64,000 nucleotides of DNA from Bacillus_BA fengqiuensis (GCA_030813035.1 JAUSTV010000001.1); one strand, 5' to 3'; positions 48,993 through 57,495 are shown, counted from the first letter of the stretch. Translations and numbers: made by a program. The notes: generated from the sequence alone by a model not told the origin.

Positions 48993-51935
48993 TTAAACTT
49001 GATCCGTCAAGTGAACGTATCCCGGACGATTCCATTTGCGTTCAACTTCAACGCCGTTTTGAGGGTGGCGTTTTTTATTACGCGGATTTGTAAGAGGGAG
49101 CGGAATGGCGCCGCCGTCCGCATCCAATACTTGCATGAACACTTTCGTTTGTTTATAAGCAGGCGTATTCGTGCGGGTGTCGACCGCAGGACCTGTTAAA
49201 AAGTTAATCGCTGAGTTTTTATCGGTCGAGTTCATCGGTAAGAAAAGCCCGTTTCCTTTTACGCGATCCGTGACAAGTGCGGGTAATTTAAGCGCACCGA
49301 ACGGTGAAACTAAGCGCACGAGCGAGCCGTCTTTCACGCCGCGTTCTTTTGCCAGTTCCGGCGAAACTTCGACGAAAATCTCTGGTACTTTCGCTTGAAT
49401 CCCTTTTGATTTGTTGGTCATATTTCCTTCGTGGAAATGTTCCAGCATCCGGCCGTTGTTGATGTGAAGGTCGTATTCTTCCGGGAATTCAGCAGGAAGA
49501 ACCCAATCGGATAGGGCAAAACGAGCTTTCTTATCCGGGAAGTTAAAGCCGTCTACATAAAGTAACGGCGTGCTTTCCCCAGTAAAGCTGCCCCATAGGA
49601 AGCTGTTCCAGCCCTCAAGTACTTCATAATTCGCTCCTGAGAATAGTGGAGATAAGCTTGCCATTTCATCATAAATGTCACTTGGATGGCTGTAATTCCA
49701 GTTTTGGCCTAGACGGTTTGCAATCTCTTGGGTGATCCACCAGTCTTGTTTCGCATCACCAAGTTCAGGAAGTGCCTGATACAATCTTTGGACGCGGCGT
49801 TCAGTATTGGTGAATGTTCCATTCTTTTCAAGTGAAGGAACACCAGGCAAAATAACGTCAGCGTATTGGGCTGTTCTAGAAAGGAAGATATCTTGAACAA
49901 CAAAGAAGTCAAGTTTGGATAGAACATCATGTACATGGTTAGCGTTTGAATCTACAAGTGCCATATCTTCACCGACAAGATACATGGCTTTCATCTTGCC
50001 TTCATCTATTGCATGAAGCATTTGGATATTATCAAGACCCGGTTTGCCGTCGATTTCGACACCATAAGCTTTTTCAAATTTCGCGCGTGCTTCATCATCA
50101 GTAATATGCTGATAGCCTGGAAGCCATCCTGGAAGAGTTCCCATATCGCAAGCGCCTTGTACATTGTTATGGCCGCGAAGTGGGTAGGCACCTGCGCCCG
50201 GACGACGATAGTTTCCTGTCGCAAGAAGCAAGTTTGAAATGGCAGCCGACGTATCAGAACCGCCCGTATTTTGCGTGACACCCATTCCCCAAAGGACGCA
50301 AGTACCGTCTGCATCGCGAACCATTTCGGCCACTTCGATGAGCGTTTCTTTTGAAATACCTGTCACTTCTTCCGCATATTCGAGCGTATATTTATCAAGA
50401 ACATTCTTGAACTCATCGAAGAAGTTAACGTTTTCGTCGATGAAAGCTTGGTCGTGCCAGCCTTGATCGATCATATATTTTGTCACGGCCATGAGCCATA
50501 CTTGGTCTGTTCCTTGTTTTGGTCTCATAAAGATATCGGAACGCTCTGCCATTTCGTGTTTGCGGACGTCTGCGACAATTAACTTTTGACCGTGAAGCTT
50601 ATGTGCACGCTTCACGCGAGTTGCCAATACAGGGTGACCTTCCGTCGGGTTTGCGCCGACAATAATGACAAGACCCGCTTGCGCGATATCTTTAATGGTA
50701 CCTGCGTCTCCGCCCATACCGACCGTACGGAACAAGCCATCCGTTGCCGGTGATTGACAATAGCGGGAGCAGTTATCAACGTTGTTCGTTTCAAATACTT
50801 GTCGAGCTAATTTTTGAATCACATAGTTTTCTTCATTCGTGATTTTGGAAGAAGAAATAAAACCGACAGAACCTTTGCCGTATTGCTCTTTAATGGAACC
50901 TAGCTTACTTGCCACTAAATCAAGTGCTTCTTCCCAAGTCGATTCAACGAATGCACCGTTTTTACGGATTAATGGCTTGGTGATACGCTCTTCACTGTTA
51001 ACGAAATCCCAGCCGAATTTTCCTTTTACACAAGTAGAGATGGCGTTAACGGGTCCGTCGGAAGGCTGTACTTTGAGAATTTTGCGTCCTTTTGTCCATA
51101 CTTCGAACGAACAGCCGACGCCGCAGAATGTACAAACCGTTTTCGTCTTTTTCGTGCGAGTCTCGCGCATCGCCGCTTCCACTTCGGAAATCGCGAAAAT
51201 GCCGCTGTAACCAGGTTCTACTTCTTTGATAAGGTCAACCATCGGATCAAGAAGGTCTTTTTCCATACCTGACATGAAACCGGCTTCCCCAAGCATTGAT
51301 TTTTCCATTAATGCATTACATGGACAAACGGTGACACATTGGCCACAGCCTACACAGGAAGAGTTGTTGATGGATGTACCGTCATCCCAGATGACACGGG
51401 GACGTTCCGCTTCCCAGTCAATCGATAATGTTTCGTTTACTTGCAGATTTTGACAGACTTCTACGCATTGGCCGCAAGCAATACATTGGTTCGGATCGTA
51501 GCGGTAGAAAGGATGGGACATGTCGACTTCCGTCGGATCGACTTTCGGTGTATACGGAATGGATTGATGCTCAATCTCCATCATTTCTGCGGTATTATGC
51601 AGCGTACAGTTTCCGTTGTTGTTGTCACAAACCGTACAGTACAATAAGTGATTTTCCAATAGGCGGTCCATCGCTTCATGCTGCGCTTCTTTTGCGCGGG
51701 CTGATGCCAATTCGACGTTCATGCCGCCGCAAGCTTTTGTGGAACAGGAACGAACCAATTTTCCGTCCACTTCGACGATACAGGTGTCACATGTTTGAAT
51801 CGGATCGACTTCCGGCACGTAACAAATTTGCGGATGCGCAATCCCATGTTCATTGATTACTTCTAAAATCGTTGAATCTTCCTCTGCCTCGTATTCCTTG
51901 CCGTTAATATTAAAACGGATCATTTTCTCATCCAT
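48993..51935 (-). CDS. yrhE: Formate dehydrogenase alpha subunit (Mo/W-bisMGD, Cys type)
   Basis: 980 aa, same length as B. subtilis YrhE. N-terminal 2Fe-2S domain (Cys38, Cys49, Cys52, Cys64), a His/Cys cluster (HLLYCTVCDNNNGNC), two 4Fe-4S ferredoxin motifs (CIACGQCVEVC, CVGCGQCVTVC), then the molybdopterin part with CTFCGVGCSFEV. The metal ligand is Cys393 in CSRYCQSP, so this is a non-selenocysteine enzyme. It oxidises formate to CO2 in the cytoplasm. The upstream leader is about 510 bases long and carries several hairpins. Confidence 0.95.
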   Translation of the reverse strand: MDEKMIRFNINGKEYEAEEDSTILEVINEHGIAHPQICYVPEVDPIQTCDTCIVEVDGKLVRSCSTKACGGMNVELASARAKEAQHEAMDRLLENHLLYCTVCDNNNGNCTLHNTAEMMEIEHQSIPYTPKVDPTEVDMSHPFYRYDPNQCIACGQCVEVCQNLQVNETLSIDWEAERPRVIWDDGTSINNSSCVGCGQCVTVCPCNALMEKSMLGEAGFMSGMEKDLLDPMVDLIKEVEPGYSGIFAISEVEAAMRETRTKKTKTVCTFCGVGCSFEVWTKGRKILKVQPSDGPVNAISTCVKGKFGWDFVNSEERITKPLIRKNGAFVESTWEEALDLVASKLGSIKEQYGKGSVGFISSSKITNEENYVIQKLARQVFETNNVDNCSRYCQSPATDGLFRTVGMGGDAGTIKDIAQAGLVIIVGANPTEGHPVLATRVKRAHKLHGQKLIVADVRKHEMAERSDIFMRPKQGTDQVWLMAVTKYMIDQGWHDQAFIDENVNFFDEFKNVLDKYTLEYAEEVTGISKETLIEVAEMVRDADGTCVLWGMGVTQNTGGSDTSAAISNLLLATGNYRRPGAGAYPLRGHNNVQGACDMGTLPGWLPGYQHITDDEARAKFEKAYGVEIDGKPGLDNIQMLHAIDEGKMKAMYLVGEDMALVDSNANHVHDVLSKLDFFVVQDIFLSRTAQYADVILPGVPSLEKNGTFTNTERRVQRLYQALPELGDAKQDWWITQEIANRLGQNWNYSHPSDIYDEMASLSPLFSGANYEVLEGWNSFLWGSFTGESTPLLYVDGFNFPDKKARFALSDWVLPAEFPEEYDLHINNGRMLEHFHEGNMTNKSKGIQAKVPEIFVEVSPELAKERGVKDGSLVRLVSPFGALKLPALVTDRVKGNGLFLPMNSTDKNSAINFLTGPAVDTRTNTPAYKQTKVFMQVLDADGGAIPLPLTNPRNKKRHPQNGVEVERKWNRPGYVHLTDQV

Positions 51936-52021
51936 TTTAACAACCTCCCTTTATCGATAAATCTACTTCATTTCTTAAAGGTCATTACTATTTTTATTTT
52001 GTTTTTGTCTCGAGCAAAACT

Positions 52022-52187
52022 TCGCATTAACGGCTGGCAAGAATCCGATAGGAAGCTTGCCGACCGTTAATGCGTAAATGATGGAATAGGGGCGAAGGGC
52101 GCCCCTATTCCATCATTTATGGCATAAAAAAACCACCATAAGCACACAAACCTCCCATTGGAAAGGTTTATAGTTCTTATGGTGGAA
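52022..52187 (-). promoter_or_regulatory. Three-hairpin leader of the yrhE operon, including a terminator-like structure
   Basis: Read on the minus strand: first CCACCATAAG/CTTATGGTGG enclosing AACCT-TTCC/GGG-AGGTT, followed by TTTTTTTA (an intrinsic terminator shape, 52187-52128); then AAATGATGGAATAGGGGCG paired with its complement (52122-52076); then CGCATTAACGG and GGCAAG paired with CTTGCC and CCGTTAATGCG (52074-52022). They lie between the promoter and yrhE, so transcription must pass a terminator-like structure. Possible attenuation; no known riboswitch class recognised. Confidence 0.55.
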
Positions 52188-52237
52188 TAGTTCATTAGCA
52201 GGCCTTACTAATCTACCAATCCATCAATTTGTTGTAA

Positions 52238-52389
52238 GAGGTTATTCAAAAAGTCCGGGAAAAATGACCATCGAATTTCGGCGTCAGCTTGCTTTTCCGC
52301 TACTCACGTATTCCTACTATACGCTCCGTTGCTCAAAGCGGCGCTTCCTTGAACTTCTCGGTCCTTTTTGTCCTCCTTTTTGAACACAC
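52238..52389. repeat. MITE-like element with terminal inverted repeats
   Basis: The left end GTTATTCAAAAAGTCCGGGA and right end reading (reverse complement) GTGTGTTCAAAAAGGAGGAC are imperfect inverted repeats, both ending in AAAAA-GACC. The interior (CATCGAATTTCGGCGTCAGC onward) resembles a non-coding repeat common in Bacillaceae. It sits inside the leader of yrhE, between promoter and hairpins. Confidence 0.55.
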
Positions 52390-52453
52390 ACTTTAATTAA
52401 AAAGATAAAACGATAACAGTTTGTCTACCACCGTTCCATCATATGCACATTAT

Positions 52454-52482
52454 ATTATAGCGCTTAGGTTCAAAATATACAA
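52454..52482 (-). promoter_or_regulatory. SigA-type promoter of the yrhE-yrhD operon
   Basis: On the minus strand TTGTAT (52482-52477), 17 bases, TATAAT (52459-52454). The predicted transcript starts near 52447 and has a leader of about 510 bases. Confidence 0.55.
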
Positions 52483-52692
52483 TAAAAACTATAAAGATTA
52501 ACGCATTTTTCCATTTATCACAACCGTTTTAACAAAAACTTCATGAAGATGTAATGAAGTTTTTGAACAATTTGAGAATCATGGAGAGAAGGGGTTGTAC
52601 TTTTATTTTTTCGTTGATTGTTTTATGATTAGGAAATTGATACGGCAAAATATTATATATCAATATTGATTGGACGATAGGGGATTGTTAGC

Positions 52693-53037
52693 ATGTCAAA
52701 AAAAGTGCATGAATTCAATGATATCATCCGAAAGCTTCGGAAAGATTTGTTTGGAAAGGGGCCTGAGCGCATTCAAACCGTATTTGTGGACAATATGGCG
52801 ATTTCTACACTATACGGAAATTTAACGCCGACTGAGAAGTTTATCGCTGGAACTCCAGAAGGCAGGGAAACAGTGCACAATGCAAGAACGAAGATGATTC
52901 AAGAAGTGTACGCCCAAAAAACGCCGGAAGGAATGGAGGAGCTAATGGGCGCTAAGCTTGTTCATTTGTTTTCGGACATGAAGATTGAACAAGACGTCGC
53001 CGTTTCCGTCTTTATTTTTGAGAAAAATATTACGTGA
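52693..53037 (+). CDS. yrhF: DUF2294 protein (YrhF type), linked to formate dehydrogenase
   Basis: 114 aa cytoplasmic protein. Pattern of the family: LRKDLFGKGPERIQTVFVDNMAISTLYGNLTPTEKFIAGTPEGRE in parts, ending SDMKIEQDVAVSVFIF. Its function is unknown, but it accompanies formate dehydrogenase genes in Bacillus (yrhF next to yrhE). AGGGGATT precedes ATG. A 12-base palindrome ATCAATATTGAT (52659-52670) stands just upstream. It is 14 bases ahead of fdhD. Confidence 0.8.
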   Translation: MSKKVHEFNDIIRKLRKDLFGKGPERIQTVFVDNMAISTLYGNLTPTEKFIAGTPEGRETVHNARTKMIQEVYAQKTPEGMEELMGAKLVHLFSDMKIEQDVAVSVFIFEKNIT

Positions 53038-53051
53038 GGGGGACAATCATC

Positions 53052-53849
53052 ATGAAACCAGCAGAAGTAAAACGGCAAGTTCTTCGTTTTGAAAATGGCC
53101 GTATAGAGGCGGTTGAGGATACGATTGTAACGGAATATCCGGTTACAATCAAAATTAACGGTCAAGAATTCGCGACGATGGTGTGTACACCGGAATATAT
53201 CGAGGATATGGTCGTAGGATTTTTGGCGTCCGAAGGTGTCATTCGTAAATATGAAGATATTGAAGAGATATGGGTACAAGAAAAAGAGGGGTTTGCCCAT
53301 GTAAAGACAAAAAACATCAATCCATACTATCAAAACTTTCAGAGCAAGCGGTATATTACCTCTTGCTGCGGCATGAGCCGACAGGGCTTTGTATTTGTAA
53401 ATGACGCGATGACAGCAAAAACGATGGATGAGGTTCATGTGACATTGTCGGTGGATGATTGCTTTCGCTTAATGAAAGAGATGCAGAACTCCGCTGCGAC
53501 GTTCCATGAAACAGGAGGTGTACACAATGCGGCCTTGTGCGATGCAAACGGCATTGTGTTGAGTCGAATGGACATCGGACGTCACAATGCTCTCGATAAA
53601 ATTTATGGGCATTGTTTGAAGCATAACATTTCCATTCGCGACAAAGTCATCGTCTTCAGCGGCCGTATTTCATCGGAGATTTTATTGAAGGTCGCTAAAA
53701 TTGGCTGTGAAGTCGTTTTGTCAAAATCGGCTCCAACCGAGCTGGCGTTACAATTGGCGGAGCAATTGGGCATTACGGCGGTTGGATTCATTCGCAATGA
53801 TTCATTGAACGTATATACGAGAGCAGAACGGATTCAAACAAGCGAATGA
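53052..53849 (+). CDS. fdhD: FdhD sulfurtransferase for formate dehydrogenase cofactor
   Basis: 265 aa. ATG after GAGGGGG. Family words: YPVTIKINGQEFATMVCTPEYIEDMVVGFL in parts, RYITSCCGMSRQGF with the Cys pair, FHETGGVHNAALCD, SRMDIGRHNALDKIYGH, VFSGRISSEILLKVAKIG. FdhD moves sulfur from the cysteine desulfurase to the molybdopterin cofactor and is needed for active formate dehydrogenase. Co-transcribed with yrhF. Confidence 0.95.
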   Translation: MKPAEVKRQVLRFENGRIEAVEDTIVTEYPVTIKINGQEFATMVCTPEYIEDMVVGFLASEGVIRKYEDIEEIWVQEKEGFAHVKTKNINPYYQNFQSKRYITSCCGMSRQGFVFVNDAMTAKTMDEVHVTLSVDDCFRLMKEMQNSAATFHETGGVHNAALCDANGIVLSRMDIGRHNALDKIYGHCLKHNISIRDKVIVFSGRISSEILLKVAKIGCEVVLSKSAPTELALQLAEQLGITAVGFIRNDSLNVYTRAERIQTSE

Positions 53850-53877
53850 GAATGTTCAAAAAAAATTCACAAAGTTA

Positions 53878-53906
53878 TTGATGTTTAAAAATGATGTTGT
53901 TATAAT
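53878..53906 (+). promoter_or_regulatory. SigA promoter of yrhG
   Basis: TTGATG (53878-53883), 17-base spacer, TATAAT (53901-53906). The predicted start near 53913 leaves a leader of about 240 bases. Confidence 0.65.
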
Positions 53907-53908
53907 GA

Positions 53909-54072
53909 GAACGCTCGCATATGTGAAATGGAAAATACGCATGCTCTGTGTGTGTTCTATTGGATACATATTGATGATGATTGATTTTTCTATACTCAAA
54001 TCGTGTAGGGATATTAAGCAACATCCATCAAATCCTGTTGATTGACAGGGTTTATTGGGTGTTGCTTTTTTG
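53909..54072 (+). promoter_or_regulatory. Structured leader with terminator upstream of yrhG
   Basis: GAACGCTCGCA (53909-53919) can pair with TGTGTGTGTTC (53947-53957) with wobble pairs. About 60 bases later AGCAACATCC pairs with GGGTGTTGCT (54016-54066) with an inner ATCAA/TTGAT pairing, followed by a T-run. So a hairpin domain is followed by an intrinsic terminator before the yrhG ribosome binding site, a riboswitch- or attenuator-like layout. I do not recognise a known class. The rest of the 305-base gap has no gene. Confidence 0.5.
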
Positions 54073-54155
54073 TTTTTTTTGCGAATGAGTCAAAAGTAGG
54101 GGAAATCACTTTGTTTTGAAGAAAGTTTTATTTTGAAAAATGGAGGAAGTTTTTT

Positions 54156-54959
54156 ATGGCATTTTTAAAACCGAACCAAATTGCTGAAGCGGCGGTTGAA
54201 GCGGGTGTTCAAAAGGCGAAGATGCCGCTGGTCACCATGCTCGTTCTCGGGTTTTTAGGCGGTGCGTTTATTTCGCTTGGCTTTTTGGTTGATATTCGCG
54301 TTATCGGCAACTTACCGCCTGAATGGGGGAGCCTTGCCAATTTGTTAGGAGGTGCCGTGTTTCCGGTCGGATTGATGCTTATTGTATTGGCTGGCGGAGA
54401 GTTGATTACCGGTAATATGATGTCGTTGCCACTCGCTTTGTATGCGCGCAAAATTTCATTGGGCCATGTAGCAAAAAACTGGTTTTTCGTTACCATCAGC
54501 AACTTTGCAGGAGCTCTTTTTATTGCTTATTTTTTCGGTCATATCGTAGGACTGACCGAGACGGGGCATTTTTTGGATAAAACGGTAGCGATTGCGCAGG
54601 CGAAGGTGGAAGATCCGTTCGGAAAGGCGTTCGTATCAGCGATTGGATGTAATTGGCTTGTTTGCCTGGCCGTTTGGATTTCATTTGGAGCACAGGATGT
54701 AGGAGGCAAAATTTTAGGCATTTGGTTCCCGATCATGGCGTTCGTCGCGATTGGATTCCAGCACGTTGTCGCGAATATGTTCGTCATTCCAGCGGCGATT
54801 TTTGCCGGTGCCGCGACGTGGGCGCAGTATTTCCAAAACTTCGTTCCTGTCTTCCTTGGAAACGTTGTTGGAGGTGCCTTGTTTGTCGGCTTTGCCTATT
54901 TCATTGCTTACCAAAAAGGTACTGCTGTTCAGAAACAACTATTAAAAAAAGTATCTTAA
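54156..54959 (+). CDS. yrhG: Formate/nitrite transporter (FNT family), YrhG type
   Basis: 267 aa with six membrane helices forming the pentameric FNT channel. Typical signatures: FLGGAFISLGFLVDI, LLGGAVFPVGLMLIVLAGGELITGNMM, FVSAIGCNWLVCLAVWIS, IMAFVAIGFQHVVANMFVIPA, FLGNVVGGALFVGFAYFIAY, including the two conserved His region (FQHVVANM). In this cluster it most likely moves formate. GGAGG precedes ATG. Confidence 0.93.
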   Translation: MAFLKPNQIAEAAVEAGVQKAKMPLVTMLVLGFLGGAFISLGFLVDIRVIGNLPPEWGSLANLLGGAVFPVGLMLIVLAGGELITGNMMSLPLALYARKISLGHVAKNWFFVTISNFAGALFIAYFFGHIVGLTETGHFLDKTVAIAQAKVEDPFGKAFVSAIGCNWLVCLAVWISFGAQDVGGKILGIWFPIMAFVAIGFQHVVANMFVIPAAIFAGAATWAQYFQNFVPVFLGNVVGGALFVGFAYFIAYQKGTAVQKQLLKKVS

Positions 54960-54976
54960 CAAAAGAATATATGGCC

Positions 54977-55023
54977 AGAGGGTGACTCAAAAGGACAAAA
55001 ACAGTTCTTTTGAGTCACTCTCT
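54977..55023 (+). terminator. Terminator hairpin after yrhG
   Basis: GAGGGTGACTCAAAAGGAC pairs with GTTCTTTTGAGTCACTCTC over AAAAACA. It abuts the GGCCCCGTC repeat; the same arrangement occurs before the copy at 57.6 kb. Confidence 0.75.
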
Positions 55024-55024
55024 C

Positions 55025-55131
55025 GAAAGGCCCCGTCGTGAAAATCCAGTAAAACCAAAGGATTTCGTGACGGGGCCTTTCATAAAAAAATCAGTTCTTG
55101 TGATTGATTAGCGGCTCGTGGGGCAGCCTCT
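55025..55131. repeat. GGCCCCGTC hairpin repeat, copy E
   Basis: AAAGGCCCCGTCGTGAAAATCC pairs with GGATTTCGTGACGGGGCCTTT in two blocks around AGTAAAACCAAA, then AAATCAGTTCTTGTGAT and CTCGTGGGGCAGCCTC. The 240 bases from here to glpQ contain no gene; they probably hold the glpQ promoter. Confidence 0.8.
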
Positions 55132-55371
55132 TTTTGCATAAAATTTGGAGGGATGTCCGGCTCTTTTCTTGTGATAGGATACTAACCCTTCTTAAATTTT
55201 ATGAATCTAAAGTCTAGTTTCACCTTATTCTATGGTAAATAAGAAATAATATATAATGGGATATAATTCCTGTTTTTTGTTTGTAAATGGAAGATTTACA
55301 ATCTATCATTATTGCCTTTACATTCCTCTTTTACAGTAGTTGTTGTAATCAATTGAGAGGAGAGAGATTCA

Positions 55372-56283
55372 ATGAAAAGTTGGATGAAAAAATCGTCAGT
55401 TATCCTTTTAAGCGCTGGAGTCATGATGCAGACAGCGGCACCGGTGTCATTTGCGGCAAGTACATCACCGGTACAATCAGAGTTGTCTTCCCCTGAAACG
55501 AAAATTATTACCGCAGCCCACCGCGGGGCTTCCGGTTATGCTCCGGAGCATACGCTTCTGTCGTATGAAATGGGAGAGAAAATGAAAGGGGACTACATCG
55601 AGGTCGATCTTCAAATGACAAAAGACGGCGAGTTAATTGCCATGCATGACGAAACGGTAGACCGTACGACAAATGGGACAGGCCGAGTGAAAGACATGAC
55701 ACTAGAACAAATTAAAGCGCTGGACGCTGGTTCGTGGTTTAACGAAACATATCCACAATACGCAAAGCCGGAGTATGCAGGATTGCAAGTGCCCACATTG
55801 GAAGAGGTATTTGAAAAGTTCGGCCGTGGGGCCAAGTATTACATAGAGACGAAGTCTCCGGAAGTATATCCCGGTATGGAAGAGAAGCTGCTGGAGCTGC
55901 TTGAAAAGTACAAGCTGACAGGAGAAAATGGCCGTTCAAGCCATGTTCTTATCCAATCATTCAGCCCTGAGAGCTTGAAGAAAATCCATGAAATGGACCC
56001 AAATCTCCCGCTCGTACAGCTTCTATGGTATGAAAGATCCGGTTCCATCGGGGATACCGAACTAGAAGAAATTAAAGAATACGCTATTGGGGTAGGACCG
56101 AACTTTACGAAAATCGATGAAGAGTATGTACGAAATGTAAGAGAGCATAACTTATTAATCCATCCTTATACCGTCAATGAGAAAGAAGATATGCGAAAAG
56201 CATTAGAGTGGGGAGTCACAGGCTTATTTACAAACTTTCCAGACCGATTCAATGAAGTGGTAAAAGAGTACAAGAGCCATTAG
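55372..56283 (+). CDS. glpQ: Secreted glycerophosphodiester phosphodiesterase
   Basis: 303 aa. Signal peptide MKSWMKKSSVILLSAGVMMQ with cleavage near SFAA. GDPD motifs: AAHRGASGYAPEHTLLSYEM (active-site His and Arg, metal-binding Glu), YIEVDLQMTKDGELIAMHDETVDRTTNGTG in parts with second His, and KYYIETKSPEVYPGM. It releases sn-glycerol 3-phosphate from glycerophosphodiesters or teichoic acid outside the membrane; GlpQ of Bacillus also digests wall teichoic acid under phosphate starvation. GAGAGGAGAG precedes ATG. Confidence 0.93.
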   Translation: MKSWMKKSSVILLSAGVMMQTAAPVSFAASTSPVQSELSSPETKIITAAHRGASGYAPEHTLLSYEMGEKMKGDYIEVDLQMTKDGELIAMHDETVDRTTNGTGRVKDMTLEQIKALDAGSWFNETYPQYAKPEYAGLQVPTLEEVFEKFGRGAKYYIETKSPEVYPGMEEKLLELLEKYKLTGENGRSSHVLIQSFSPESLKKIHEMDPNLPLVQLLWYERSGSIGDTELEEIKEYAIGVGPNFTKIDEEYVRNVREHNLLIHPYTVNEKEDMRKALEWGVTGLFTNFPDRFNEVVKEYKSH

Positions 56284-56389
56284 TCATGACGAGGAAAAGT
56301 GCAACTAGCGGTCTGCAATGGAATAGCTTGCCGCATTGCATGCCCTGTGCTTTAAAATGAATGCTAAAACATGAGCATGGTAAAAATAA

Positions 56390-56422
56390 AAAGAGCAGGC
56401 GGCCAATGGCTCCTTGCTCTTT
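56390..56422. terminator. Hairpin terminator after glpQ
   Basis: AAAGAGCA pairs with TGCTCTTT, with an inner GCC/GGC. It has A/T runs on both sides, so it can work in both directions. It lies about 105 bases after the glpQ stop. Confidence 0.6.
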
Positions 56423-56424
56423 AT

Positions 56425-56488
56425 CGCCCCATCCAATCCGTACTGGTTAAGTGTCCCGCAACGATCGCGAAGTTGATAGGATAGGGCG
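56425..56488 (-). other. Unexplained palindrome next to the glpQ terminator
   Basis: CGCCCCATCC can pair with GGATAGGGCG over 44 bases. On the minus strand a TATACT (-10-like) precedes it and the glpQ terminator hairpin follows, so a short minus-strand transcript of about 120 bases could exist. A minus-strand frame is open here, but it has no good start. It could be a small RNA or an insertion-sequence remnant. Confidence 0.3.
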
Positions 56489-56637
56489 ACATTTTTAGTA
56501 TACACTATTTCACTGTTTTTACGCATCTTTTTTTAGATTTATCCACTTTTCTATATACATTTCACTTAATAACTCGACGCATCTTCATTCCTTCGAGAGC
56601 CACTCGCAATGGGGTATTCAGGAAACCTTGTATCGTT

Positions 56638-56696
56638 CACTTAAGCGGATGGCCCAACCCGGTAAGGGCGCAAGGGGGGTGACATCCGCTTAGGTG
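56638..56696. other. Structured element with 14-bp helix and possible pseudoknot
   Basis: CACTTAAGCGGATG pairs with CATCCGCTTAGGTG (one G-U) and encloses 31 bases. Inside, GCCC pairs with GGGC, and ACCC in that loop could pair with the GGGG run downstream, giving a pseudoknot on the plus strand. The 471-base gap between glpQ and the next gene contains only this, the preceding palindrome and two terminators. Confidence 0.45.
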
Positions 56697-56700
56697 TAGA

Positions 56701-56740
56701 AAATTCGGCATGGCCGTTCCTTGGTCATGTCGGATTTTTT
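56701..56740. terminator. Hairpin terminator
   Basis: AATTCGGCATG pairs with CATGTCGGATT, with an inner CGTTCC/GG pairing, then TTTTT. It lies downstream of both convergent genes around it. Confidence 0.65.
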
Positions 56741-56755
56741 AAATCGATCTATATA

Positions 56756-57085
56756 TCAGGCGAGAAGTCGCTTTTTTTCGTGGTTTCCGCGCACGAGTTT
56801 TAAGTCTTGTCCATCAATGACGAGATTGATTAAAACGCCATTAAAGACATCGTGATTGCTTTTTTTGTAATTGGATTGCAAATATTGGACACGATACCAT
56901 TTATCATCGTGCTGAAAATACATATAGCGGCCCCATGTATAATCAAGCCAAAATTTTACGGTTTTTCCATTCAACTTTTTTGGTACATATCCCCATGTCC
57001 GTCCTTGATGGGAACCGCCCATTTTCGGTTCGGATGTATTGAGCACCTTGTAGTATAATCGGTTTTTTATATCATACAGCATCAT
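56756..57085 (-). CDS. Hypothetical protein, 109 aa
   Basis: ATG at 57085 chosen with AAGGGAG upstream; a GTG four codons earlier overlaps that site. The product is basic and aromatic (LYYKVLNTSEPKMGGSHQGR, WLDYTWGRYMYFQHDDKWYRV) and looks like a small beta-rich cytoplasmic protein. I do not recognise a family. Confidence 0.55.
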   Translation of the reverse strand: MMLYDIKNRLYYKVLNTSEPKMGGSHQGRTWGYVPKKLNGKTVKFWLDYTWGRYMYFQHDDKWYRVQYLQSNYKKSNHDVFNGVLINLVIDGQDLKLVRGNHEKKRLLA

Positions 57086-57153
57086 CCTAGCTTTCACTCC
57101 CTTAAAATGGACTATTATTAGTAGTATAGTGAAGGAAGGGAAAGATTAGACCA

Positions 57154-57199
57154 AATAAATAATAGAGCATGGATTAGAAATCCATGCTCTATTATTTAT
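57154..57199. terminator. Palindromic terminator overlapping a stop codon
   Basis: AAATAATAGAGCATGGAT pairs perfectly with ATCCATGCTCTATTATTT over TAGAA. It overlaps the stop codon of the minus-strand gene that follows. Confidence 0.8.
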
Positions 57200-57495
57200 G
57201 CTGCAGGAAGATTCTCTTTGCAGTAGGCGGCAATCATGGCTTCTTCCTCTTCCTCAAGCCAAATATCCAAAACGGTAATTTCACCTTTTTCGCCTTTTTC
57301 GAATACGTGGTATTGGTTGATACGGGATTCTTCGCCATCCACAACGTAAATGACTTTGATTCCCAAACCTTGTTCTGTATATAACTCATCATCTTCGGGA
57401 ACGGAGGCTTGTAAAATGAACTCATAGCGTTCCCCCGATAAGATGCCGAATGGATCTTCAAGTATTTCAACAGTATGTCCTGTAATAGTTAACAT
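57196..57495 (-). CDS. Small acidic DUF6509-like protein, 99 aa
   Basis: Pattern ITGHTVEILEDPFGILSGERYEFIL, DDELYTEQGLGIKVIYVVDGEESRINQYH and an acidic tail LEEEEEAMIAAYCKENL. This resembles the uncharacterised DUF6509 family of Bacillus. Cytoplasmic; AAAGGATGATC precedes the ATG. Function unknown. Confidence 0.65.
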   Translation of the reverse strand: MLTITGHTVEILEDPFGILSGERYEFILQASVPEDDELYTEQGLGIKVIYVVDGEESRINQYHVFEKGEKGEITVLDIWLEEEEEAMIAAYCKENLPAA

